Of a stretch of 64,000 bases of DNA, positions 1-8,379 are shown one piece after another. The stretch spans positions 1 through 64,000 of the forward strand of contig JASBNA010000036.1 of assembly GCA_038087015.1 (NCBI GenBank). Reading direction: 5' to 3'. Numbering within the stretch: the first letter of the stretch is position 1; every line of letters begins with the position of its first letter. The DNA is from Cerrena zonata (taxonomy: Eukaryota > Basidiomycota > Agaricomycetes > Polyporales > Cerrenaceae). The translations under genes and the position numbers were made by a program. Under the pieces are notes generated by a model. That model did not search any database. It had not been told where the DNA came from and saw nothing but the letters and a program-made list of their open reading frames with translations.

Positions 1-1017
1 ATTTGTATTACTGAATTTTATCACAACATATTCTCTTTTTATATCTTCACTTGAAAAGTTGTTGCAGCAACTTATTTTTGGTGTTACAAATATAATCATA
101 ACAATCACTTATCACTTTCACTTTGACTCTAGTTAGTAGATTATAGTATTATATGCTTCACTTTATATCTCTACTGATTGTGATATTTTCAATCTTCACT
201 TGCAAAGTTGTTGCAGCAACTTTTTTCTGATCTCAAAAATATTGCAATAATTATCTTTTCTACTTTGATATATGATATTTTATATTTGTTTCAGTTGTTC
301 CATATTCAATTTATATTTGCTACAGTAACTGTTTCCATTTGACACTTTACTAAAGTTGCTCTATTAACTTTGTCTGACATTTTTATCTAATTATTGACTT
401 GACTTTGATATTCAATATTTATTATCATTACTTTTTGTCATTGCCATCTTATTCTTTATTTCTTTGGTGTTTATTCAGATTACTGGATCTCAACACAATA
501 TATCTCCTTTTATATCTTTACTCACTATAATATTTTCAGTCTTCACTTAAAACATTGTTGCAACAACTCATTTTTAATATTCAAACTATAATCATAACAA
601 TCACTTATAACTTTCACTTTCACTCTGGTTAGTATATTCTAATATAATATACTTTACTTTATATCTCTACTAAATGTGACATTTTTAATGTTCCCTTGGA
701 AAGTTGTTGCAGCAACTTCTTTCTGATATCAAAAATATAGCAGTAATTATCTTTTCTAGTTTGATATATGTTGAATCAACTTCAGTTGTTTCATATTAGA
801 TTGATATTGATTACAGTAACTCTTCCTATTTGACACTGGACTGAAGTTGCTGCATCAACTTTGCCTGATATTTTTATGAAATTTTGGAAGTTGCTGCATC
901 AACTTTGGCCTAAAGTCATTGCTGGAGTCGTTTCTGGAGTCGTTCTGGAGTCGTTCTGGAGTCGTTTGCCCTGGAGTCGTCCGTAGTCAGCCCTCACTAC
1001 GGGGGATAAGAAACATA
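1..1017. repeat. AT-rich satellite-like repeat with GGAGTCGT tail
   Basis: Strongly AT-rich sequence with recurring near-palindromes of the form AAGTTG-N6-CAACTT (for example near 55, 203 and 700). Related half-kilobase units recur inside it: the stretch from about 90 to 350 resembles that from about 600 to 840. It ends at 900-1017 in a GC-richer tail with several direct copies of CTGGAGTCGT, followed by a short block ending AAACATAGG. The same tail occurs at about 7725-7817, 7830-7927 and 8225-8324. No coding potential is seen. Repetition is read directly; a subtelomeric setting is inferred from the neighbouring telomere-type retroelement. Confidence 0.8.
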
Positions 1018-1204
1018 GGTTTTCGGAGTTGTCTCTCGCAAATTGTAATGCAGACCTGATGAGCCGTTAAAAAGGCGAAACAGGTGTTGTTGGTTTCCCC
1101 CAACACTGTCGTCTGCTTTCGCTGCAACGGTGTTTTCTTCAAGTCGTCGAAAACCTCACTCGCTCGCAAGCTCGCTTCATTCGGTTTTCTCCTCCTCCCT
1201 AACC
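1018..1204 (+). repeat. Left pLTR of the Penelope-like element
   Basis: Starts GGTTTTCGGAGTTG and ends CTCCTCCCTAACC. It aligns without gaps to 5767-5953; the only difference I see is A/G at 1179. It contains the upstream hammerhead motif, and the first in-frame ATG of the RT ORF (1130) lies inside it. Confidence 0.9.
1050..1116 (+). ncRNA. Type I hammerhead ribozyme, copy 1
   Basis: All core elements are in order. Stem I is GCAGAC (1050-1055) pairing with GTCTGC (1111-1116). The CTGATGA box is at 1056-1062. Stem II is GCC/GGC (1063-1065, 1074-1076) with an 8-nt loop. GAAA is at 1077-1080. Stem III pairs ACAG-TGTTG with CAACA-CTGT, with one bulged G at 1084. The cleavage triplet is GTC, with cutting predicted after C1110. 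Beyond stem I, TTG (1043-1045) can pair with CAA across an internal loop, as in many natural type I motifs. Hammerheads in Penelope-like pLTRs are established for the family. Confidence 0.88.
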
Positions 1205-4200
1205 TTACTCAAACTATTCTTTCTGCTCTCCCAGATGGCTTCCATCCACCAAGTGCTCTCCCGTGCTGTCTCTCCCGTCGTCGATGGTATCGTCGCGGGC
1301 GTCCAACATGACGAATACGACGAGGCTTATGTGGCGTCGCTTGCGGCCCAAGTCTCGTCGTGTGAGACCATTACGGCGGTCGTCGAGGCTTTACCTCACG
1401 ACTACCGTGCGGACCTTGGTCCGCTCGTGCACGCTTCCGCTCAGCTTCAAGAGAAGCTGATGAAGGCCCGGAACATCATCGAGAAGTTCCGGGAGCACGA
1501 ACGCGCTGGCACATTCCCTAAATGGATTGCCGCTAAAGCGCCCGTACTCCAAGCATGCAAGGAGTACGAAGAGTATCAGGGGAACTACCAAGAAGGTGGT
1601 CCCGTTCACGCGGCTGCCGTCCCTTTGGACGAGGCAATGAATGCGGAGGATCCCCCTCCCGCTGATGCTCCCCGCCCCCTCATTCCCACTCGCTCTCCCG
1701 TCAAGGAGGAGCTCGATGTGGCGACTCTGACCTACAACCAGAGTCTCTTGTCCCATGCCATCAAGGACAAGCAGAATGAGGTCCTCTTCCTTGAATATGA
1801 GCTTTCAGATTCGAAACTCATGTTCAACTGGTGGAGGAAAGCGGAGGAACTGTATACCGCGGTTTCGCCTAGATGGAAGGTACCCGTCATCAATCATGAC
1901 GAGGTCAGAGGATTTACGGAGAACCCGATCCTCAAGGCGAAATATCGCGCTATCAGAGCCAACGGCTCCATCTTCATGGGCGCCGCCATTCAAATCGTTT
2001 CATTACGAGAAAGGGCGGCCAACATCAAGTTCCAAAAGAAGAAGGAGATCCAACAAGCCGCCGACGTCGAGATGGCAGATGCATCTCGACCCGGACCCTC
2101 TGTCCAATCACTCATCGACAAGGGTATATCGGCTGGCATCAAACGCCTGGAGCAGCGCCTTAGTAAAGTAAGTAATACCCTTTCTGAGATGCGCATTCTA
2201 AACCGCAGACTGACTTCGCTATCAGTCGAACACCCCGAGCGGCTCCGGAGCGTCTTCGTCAAAGGGTCCGCGAGGACCCACCCATACTCCCAAGCCGGGC
2301 CGTCAACAGCCCTCCTTGATGAAGCAGGTGAAGAAGAATGCCATAGCGCAGTCGGCCAAAGTAAACGGCCACAAGAAACAAACTGGCAAGAAGTCGAAGC
2401 CCGGCTCCTCCTCGAAGAATACCGGGGCTGGAAGCAAGAAGCCTCCGAAGGGAGGACAGGGCGGCAAGGGCAAGGGCAAGGCACGGGCCTAGGCATCCTT
2501 AGGGCGGGTAATATCCCCGTACTGGATGTCTGCGGCAATCGAATCATTTCCCCGTACGTATACCCTAATGCTCGGACTATCCCGGATTTCGTGACTGATC
2601 TCCCACTCCCCCAGGCAATTAATTATGTAATCTTACACACTCCTGTAAATATTCTGAACGAGTCTCAGTTTCATAATTATGTTCATCTGTCTGACGGTGT
2701 GAGTGTGCCTAAAGAAATACAGTATCATTTAAGTGTAGGAATGAACTTCATGTTTTATCAACCCCTCAATACGGAGTTAATTATAAATTCTTATAATGAC
2801 TTGTGTCGACGCCTGCGATGGCGCCTCAAGTTTACGTTAGAGGATCCTGATAAGCCCTTCGACCCAGACTATTACGTTCCCAATCTAAAGAAGGGACGTA
2901 AGAATATACCAACGTTACCGCGTTACATTGAAATAGGATTGACATTAGGTAGGCGCTTCGTGCTCGACTCGATCGCCAAGACCAATGCCATGTCTGCGAA
3001 GTTGCCGCAAAAAGCGCATCCTCTTCAACTTCGTACAGGAAAAATCAATGAGTTCATGGTCAGGAATAACTACATCGTTACTCCAACAGACAAGAACTTA
3101 GGACTCGCGGTGTCTAAGAGGGACTGGTTAGTAGGCAAAACACAAGCTATGCTTGACAATCCGAATGATTACCGTCGAATCGAAATTGACGAGATGCGTG
3201 AAATAATGTCGGATAAACACGAAAAAATTAAGGAAATTGTACTGGACGTTCAGCTCGTTCCAGACCTTATCTCTGTCGGACTTGATGATTATCTCGTGTC
3301 CAAGGCCCCTGGCGCCGACGATATGAATGGCAATCCAATTACGGACTTTATTATCCCGCAATTCTACGGAATTCCGAAGATACATAAAAAGCCAACAGGG
3401 TTTCGACCCATCATCCCCTGTCACAGTGTTCTGATGGGACCCGCAGGCAAATTCGTGTCTAAAGAACTCAAGGATATAATCAAAGAACGTCCTACCGTCA
3501 TACACGGTTCAAAGGACCTCGCGATTCGCTTGAGCAAGCTTAAGTTGGACAGAACTAAAAAATGGTTCATTATCACCGGAGATGTCGTTGCATTCTACCC
3601 GAACGTTCCGCTGGACCAGTCAATTGATATTGTTTACAATTACTGGTTGTTGAAAAAGTTTGGTGTCGATCAACTTGGACTCTTCGACTGCCCTCTTCCA
3701 GAGGCGGCTGCCGCCGCCTCCGCGCTCAATACCAAAAGAGCGTACGCACGTGCGTTTAAAGCGTCACTGGAAGTGTCACTTCGTAAGCTGGTATGCCAAT
3801 ATGATGGAAAATACTACCTTCAACTCCGAGGCCTTGCAATGGGCGTCGCTGAATCACCAGATGTAGCCAACCTCTTCGGTTGTTACTTCGAGGAGAAGGT
3901 TAACATCATGACCGACCCAAAAGTTCCATACTACGGTCGGTACATCGACGATTGCTTAGCAATAGTCTACGCCAATACTGAACAAGAAGCGTTAGACCAT
4001 ATTGAAAGTAAAATAGCGTACGATGGGTGTACAATTGAATGGTGTAAACCCGGAAGTTTCCAACACTTCCTCGATATGACAATATACAAAGACTGGGATG
4101 ATTCAATTCAACACCGTCCTTATCGCAAATCGGGTAATCACCAAGAGCGTATTCCATGGATATCTCACCACCCCCTCGACGTCAAACGAGGCACCTTCGT

Positions 4201-5026
4201 GGGTGAGATGTCAAGGGTAGCTGTCCTCAGTACGAAATTTGCAACGTATGCGGAAGCACTTCAGGGCCTAACGGCCCTGTATGTGAAGAGAGGCTACCCC
4301 TTTGAGGTTTTACATTCGTGGCTATCTAAAAATGTCACAGCACGCTGGGAGAAACGACTACAAGTCAAAGACAACGTCGAATCCATTGGCACGGCTAACA
4401 AAGCACAGCTGCTGGTCCTAAAGACCGAATTTAACCAAGCATGGAATTACTTCAACGCTCATGAATTAGGCGAAACTATTCTAGGCTACTGGCGTTTATG
4501 GTATCAAAAAGCTATAAACGGCGAGCTCGTACAACCGCGTGTACTCCCTTCGGGAGTCTTGCTCCCTTCCCCTTCAGACTTCGACAACCATTCTCTTCAT
4601 TCAAGCCACCCCAGCTGCCTAACAAAGGTAGTTGGACTCGGTGGTGAGGAGACGTGGGTGCCGGATCTCGGGAAGATCGGTATGCTTGAAGCGAGAACGA
4701 TAACGAGTCGTAAAAAGACTCTCAAGTTATTCGACGTTACCAATTTTTGGAAACGAATAGTTTTAGAAAGGTTAGAAGAAGAGATACTGAACGAACAGCT
4801 TCCAGGTGAAGTGAATGTTCTTCAACAACTTGTTGAACACGTTGCCCCCGATGATCACAACGACCCCAATCATGAGATGGACGTTGACGGTAGGAATTTC
4901 GTGGTTTCAGGATCTTCGGTTCAGCCGGCTGGTGTTACTGCTAGTGGTCATGGTGTTACCATCGACAATACGGTACGTACTATTCACCATCGGTCTTCTT
5001 CTCCTGACATACAGCGTTTCCGCTGA
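1130..5026 (+). CDS. Penelope-like reverse transcriptase polyprotein
   Basis: A single 1298-codon frame; an ATG at 1235 (residue 36, starting MASIHQ) is a plausible alternative start outside the pLTR. The N-terminal 450 residues are a charged, helical, gag-like region rich in Glu, Lys and Arg. RT motifs follow: the PKIHKKPTGFRPI finger near residue 745, motif A GDVVAFYPNV near 818, motif B RGLAMGVAESPDVAN near 900, catalytic YIDD at 938 (nt 3941-3952), then FLDMTIYK. A thumb-like C-terminal region runs to 1298 with no GIY-YIG motif. The element copies its RNA by target-primed or chromosome-end-primed reverse transcription in the nucleus. A possible 58-nt intron (2168-2225) would move the frame to a lysine-rich terminator ending at 2492, so two products are possible. 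The reading frame is uninterrupted, so this copy could be active. Confidence 0.85.
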   Translation: MFSSSRRKPHSLASSLHSVFSSSLTLLKLFFLLSQMASIHQVLSRAVSPVVDGIVAGVQHDEYDEAYVASLAAQVSSCETITAVVEALPHDYRADLGPLVHASAQLQEKLMKARNIIEKFREHERAGTFPKWIAAKAPVLQACKEYEEYQGNYQEGGPVHAAAVPLDEAMNAEDPPPADAPRPLIPTRSPVKEELDVATLTYNQSLLSHAIKDKQNEVLFLEYELSDSKLMFNWWRKAEELYTAVSPRWKVPVINHDEVRGFTENPILKAKYRAIRANGSIFMGAAIQIVSLRERAANIKFQKKKEIQQAADVEMADASRPGPSVQSLIDKGISAGIKRLEQRLSKVSNTLSEMRILNRRLTSLSVEHPERLRSVFVKGSARTHPYSQAGPSTALLDEAGEEECHSAVGQSKRPQETNWQEVEARLLLEEYRGWKQEASEGRTGRQGQGQGTGLGILRAGNIPVLDVCGNRIISPYVYPNARTIPDFVTDLPLPQAINYVILHTPVNILNESQFHNYVHLSDGVSVPKEIQYHLSVGMNFMFYQPLNTELIINSYNDLCRRLRWRLKFTLEDPDKPFDPDYYVPNLKKGRKNIPTLPRYIEIGLTLGRRFVLDSIAKTNAMSAKLPQKAHPLQLRTGKINEFMVRNNYIVTPTDKNLGLAVSKRDWLVGKTQAMLDNPNDYRRIEIDEMREIMSDKHEKIKEIVLDVQLVPDLISVGLDDYLVSKAPGADDMNGNPITDFIIPQFYGIPKIHKKPTGFRPIIPCHSVLMGPAGKFVSKELKDIIKERPTVIHGSKDLAIRLSKLKLDRTKKWFIITGDVVAFYPNVPLDQSIDIVYNYWLLKKFGVDQLGLFDCPLPEAAAAASALNTKRAYARAFKASLEVSLRKLVCQYDGKYYLQLRGLAMGVAESPDVANLFGCYFEEKVNIMTDPKVPYYGRYIDDCLAIVYANTEQEALDHIESKIAYDGCTIEWCKPGSFQHFLDMTIYKDWDDSIQHRPYRKSGNHQERIPWISHHPLDVKRGTFVGEMSRVAVLSTKFATYAEALQGLTALYVKRGYPFEVLHSWLSKNVTARWEKRLQVKDNVESIGTANKAQLLVLKTEFNQAWNYFNAHELGETILGYWRLWYQKAINGELVQPRVLPSGVLLPSPSDFDNHSLHSSHPSCLTKVVGLGGEETWVPDLGKIGMLEARTITSRKKTLKLFDVTNFWKRIVLERLEEEILNEQLPGEVNVLQQLVEHVAPDDHNDPNHEMDVDGRNFVVSGSSVQPAGVTASGHGVTIDNTVRTIHHRSSSPDIQRFR
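2168..2225 (+). other. Candidate frame-switching intron in the RT ORF
   Basis: The donor is GTAAGT, a CTGAC branch-site-like element sits 13 nt before the end, and the acceptor is TATCAG. The length is 58 nt, typical of this genome. It is not a multiple of three. After removal the frame continues as a Ser/Pro stretch and then a very Lys/Gly-rich tail (GKGKGKARA) that ends at TAG 2490-2492. Retained, the frame runs into the RT. Splicing is inferred, not proven; introns are known in other Penelope-like elements. Confidence 0.55.
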
Positions 5027-5766
5027 TGTTGACACACGGGTCATCGGCGCCTTCGGCGCCGTTGCGTAGTACTTGTTTCGGGAGTCAGAACTCTTGGATT
5101 GTGGTATACGAACACTTCGCACAAGCGTCGTTAGTAGGACCCCATCCTCGGTAGTAGGACTCTTGACTCCGGGAACCCTTCGGCCCTGCGGGCCTGACCG
5201 TTCAGTGTGTACTTCAGCAGTCTGTATCCAGGTACGTCCACCTTACCCTAATTAACATTGACTTTAGCCATTGGACTTTCGGTTATTCAGCACACTTGTA
5301 TGCGGGACATTTCAGCAAACGGAAATAAGCTTTAATGACATGGGTTGGGGTCGCGCCAGACCCTAACCCAAACCCTAACCGTAAGTTATCTATCGCAATC
5401 ATCGATAGATCGAGACTAATTGTGTGAAACAATCAGCTAACCCTAACAGGTAACCCTATGCTAACCCGGACCCTAACCCGAACCTTCCTAACCCCAACGC
5501 CTAACTCATGGGCGGGGCCACGTGACCTCGGGCTTCTCGGAGCGCTCGTCGCTCCGGGATTGGTGGTCGCCGGTTTGGCGTGGGAACTTTTCACACGCTG
5601 TCGCTTCTTTGCCGGCCCTTCGGGCCTGCTGCGCAGTTTGCACGGGGATTCCCCCGGGAAACCCCTTCGGGGGTTTCCCTGGTTTCTCCCGGGGGTTTCC
5701 CCCCGGGATTCCCCCGGCGTCTCGCCTTGTGCTTCTCCCCTGTAATCCCCGATGCCTTCGGCATCG
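5027..5766 (+). other. Structured 3' untranslated region of the Penelope-like element
   Basis: No ORF of note. The stretch contains several perfect or near-perfect GC hairpins with TTC-type loops: 5045-5061 (CGGCGCC/GGCGCCG), 5182-5194, 5614-5626 (GGCCC/GGGCC), 5656-5679 (GGGAAACCCC/GGGGTTTCCC with a bulge) and 5748-5768 (CCCGATGCC/GGCATCGGG). The last abuts the right pLTR. A further such hairpin lies inside the ORF at 4543-4557. The 5640-5730 part is a run of CCCGGGA-type palindromes. Telomere-like repeats are nested at 5359-5500. Confidence 0.65.
5359..5500 (+). repeat. Degenerate telomere-like CCCTAA repeats
   Basis: Clusters of CCCTAA(C) variants at 5359-5381, 5437-5457 and 5460-5500, with spacers and variants such as AACCCGGACCCTAACCCG. 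The sense matches the C-rich strand of TTAGGG telomeres, read on the element's coding strand. They lie inside the element, before the right pLTR, so they were carried or captured by it and do not mark a present chromosome end. Confidence 0.75.
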
Positions 5767-5953
5767 GGTTTTCGGAGTTGTCTCTCGCAAATTGTAATGC
5801 AGACCTGATGAGCCGTTAAAAAGGCGAAACAGGTGTTGTTGGTTTCCCCCAACACTGTCGTCTGCTTTCGCTGCAACGGTGTTTTCTTCAAGTCGTCGAA
5901 AACCTCACTCGCTCGCAAGCTCGCTTCGTTCGGTTTTCTCCTCCTCCCTAACC
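5767..5953 (+). repeat. Right pLTR of the Penelope-like element
   Basis: Direct copy of 1018-1204, offset by exactly 4749 bases, with a single visible substitution. It ends CCTCCCTAACC, itself telomere-like, and is followed at once by AT-rich DNA. Confidence 0.9.
5799..5865 (+). ncRNA. Type I hammerhead ribozyme, copy 2
   Basis: Identical to copy 1 in every core position: stem I GCAGAC/GTCTGC, CTGATGA at 5805-5811, GCC/GGC stem II, GAAA, stem III, and GTC with cleavage predicted after C5859. Two ribozymes in direct orientation would release an RNA of exactly one element length (4749 nt). Confidence 0.88.
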
Positions 5954-6837
5954 GGTTATTAAATAAATAATTAAATAATTAACTCCTTTTTATTATTTTC
6001 CCTCCTAAATCCTACCTATGCCTACTTAACCTATCCTATTATCTAAATTACATCCTATTTTATTCAACCAATTAACTATTAATCCCTTTCCACATCTAAC
6101 ATTAACAATATTATCTCTCTTCTATTATTGTATCTTCACTCTTTGCTTCTACTTCATACTTCCCTTCTTTCTATATATTTTCTAACTTCAATTCTATTAT
6201 TACTTCTAATATTTCTTTCTAATTTCTTTTCTATATTATTCTACCAACTACTTCCTCTGACTTTACCTGCCTTACTTCAATCTCAACTTCTACTATACTC
6301 TTCCTATCTATCTCTACCTTCATCTTATTTCTACTTTACTTTTACCTCTACCTCTATTTATTTCAACTAATTCTGTTAAAATATTCATGTCTGCTTACCT
6401 GCAATATTATATCTTAATAACTATTGTTGTCACTATTTCTATTGTTTTCTCATAATTTCTATATCATTCTAATATTATTATTGCTATGTTCTCATCTCAT
6501 ATTCTTATACACTTATCTTATTTTCATATTCACTTCATGTATATTTCTATCTTTCAATCTATATCATATTATTTCTATGTCAACTTATACTTACATCTAC
6601 TTTATTTTACTTTATTATTGAACTATTTCTTCACTCACATTTACTACTTATCAAAATCTGTTATACCAATTTTCAATAATACTTTCATATTTATTGCTAC
6701 TATCTTTGATATATATTACATTGATTCAACTTTGTCAACAGTATTCTATCTTAATTTCAACTTGTACTTGGACTTGACTTTGATATTACTATTACTTTTT
6801 ATTATTGTTATCTTAATCTTTATCTCTTTGACTTTTA
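5954..6837. other. AT- and pyrimidine-rich spacer, no gene seen
   Basis: Begins GGTTATTAAATAAATAATTAAATAATTAA and continues as a T/C-rich low-complexity tract. The open frames here are compositional, with Leu/Tyr/Phe/Ile-only translations, and I do not call them genes. Confidence 0.7.
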
Positions 6838-8324
6838 TTTGGATTACTGAATCCTATCACAACATATTCTCTTTTTGTATCTTCATTTAAAAAGTTGTTG
6901 CAGCAACTTATTTTTGATGTTAGAAATATAATCATAGCAATCACTTATCACTTTCACTTTAACTCTAGTTAGTAGATTATAGTATCATATGCTTCACTTT
7001 ATATCTTTACTGATTGTAATATTCTCAATGTTTACTTGTAAAGTCACTTGAAATATTGCTGCAGCAACTTCTTTCTCATCTCAAATATATTTCAATAATT
7101 ATTTATTTCAGTTGTTTCATATTTGATTCATATTGGTTATAGTATCTATTTCTGTTTGACTCCTTACTAAAGATATTGTATTAACTTTGTTTGATATTTT
7201 TATGCAATTCTTGACTTCATTTTGATATTTAATATATATTATTATTACCTTTTGATCATTATTATTTTATTTTTTAGTTCTTTGACATTCTTTTAGATTA
7301 TTGGGTTTTCATACAATATATTTCTACTGGCTATAATATTTTTAGTCATCATTTGAAACATTGTTGTAGCAACTTATCTTTAATATTCAAAATATATTCA
7401 TAATAATTACTTCTGACTTTCACCTTGACTCTAGTTAGCACATTCTAATATAATATGCTTCACTTTATATCTCTACTAAATGTGACATTTTTAATGTTCC
7501 CTTGGAAAGTTGTTGCAGCAACTTCTTTCTGATATCAAAAATATAGTAGTAATTATCTTTTCCGCTTTGATATATGATATCTTGTATCAACTTCAGTTGT
7601 TTCATATTAGATTGATATTGGTTACAATAACCCTTCCCATTTGACACTGGACTGAAGTTGCTGCATCAACTTTGCCCAATATTTTCATAAAATTCTGGAA
7701 GTTGCTGCATCAACTTTGGCCTGGAGTCGTTTCTGGAGTCGTTCTGGAGTCGTTCTGGAGTCGTTTGCCCTGGAGTCGTCCGTAGTCAGCCCTCACTACA
7801 GGGGATAAGAAACATAGGCCTAAAGTCATTGCTGGAGTCGTTTCTGGAGTCGTTCTGGAGTCGTTCTGGAGTCGTTTGCCCTGGAGTCGTCCGTAGTCAG
7901 CCCTCACTACGGGGGATAAGAAACATAGGTTAGTATATTCTAATATAATATACTTTACTTTATATCTCTACTAAATGTGACATCTTTAATGTTCTTTTAG
8001 AAAGTTGTTGCAGCAACTTTTTTCTGATATCAAAAATATAACAATAATTATCTTTTCTAGTTTGATATATGATATCTTCTATCAACTTCAGTTGTTTCAT
8101 ATTAGATTGCTATTAGTTACAGTAACTCTTTCCATTTGACACTGAACTGAAGTTGCTGCATCAACTTTGCCTAATATTTTCATGAAATTCTGGAAGTTGC
8201 TGCATCAACTTTGGCCTAAAGTCATTGCTGGAGTCGTTTCTGGAGTCGTTCTGGAGTCGTTCTGGAGTCGTTTGCCCTGGAGTCGTCCGTAGTCAGCCCT
8301 CACTACGGGGGATAAGAAACATAG
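6838..8324. repeat. Second block of the AT-rich satellite with three GGAGTCGT tails
   Basis: From 6838 the sequence repeats that at position 1 (ATTACTGAATCCTATCACAACATATTC) with AAGTTG-N6-CAACTT elements. It contains three copies of the about 95-bp tail ending in GGGGATAAGAAACATAGG, at 7725-7817, 7830-7927 and 8225-8324. The first two follow each other directly, and the last follows a roughly 300-bp partial satellite unit. The final tail ends 56 bp before the stop codon of the leftward gene. Confidence 0.8.
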
Positions 8325-8379
8325 GCAGAACAACTACGATGTTTTCATAGCGATCTAATGCATGCCGACACATGAGCTC

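Larger units (their letters stand above)
1018..5953 (+). mobile_element. Coprina-like (endonuclease-less) Penelope-like retroelement
   Basis: A full-length-looking element with 187-bp direct repeats at both ends (1018-1204 and 5767-5953, one mismatch), a hammerhead ribozyme in each repeat, and a single large RT ORF between them. The RT has the Penelope-type PKIHK...FRPI finger motif and a YIDD active site. No GIY-YIG endonuclease is visible after the RT. Degenerate CCCTAA repeats lie in its 3' region. This combination matches the EN-minus, telomere-associated Penelope-like elements called Coprina in fungi and Athena in rotifers. The near-identical pLTRs point to recent insertion. Its left flank is the AAACATAGG end of the satellite tail; I found no clear target-site duplication. 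Confidence 0.85.

Noticed and set aside
5339..5500. A present-day chromosome end
   Set aside because: CCCTAA repeats are degenerate and enclosed by the element's pLTR and further sequence on both sides.
5433..5918. Minus-strand frame of 161 codons with repeated GETPGESRGETPG-like residues
   Set aside because: It runs through the GC hairpin tract and pLTR of the retroelement and repeats part of a frame at 987-1169; it reflects repeats, not a gene.
6128..6890. Plus-strand frames rich in Leu/Tyr/Phe/Ile that look like membrane proteins
   Set aside because: Low-complexity T/C-rich DNA gives hydrophobic translations by composition; no start context, splicing or motif.
6838..8324. CRISPR-like array in the satellite tails
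   Set aside because: Repeats are tandem or satellite in kind, with no unique equal-length spacers, and the genome is fungal.
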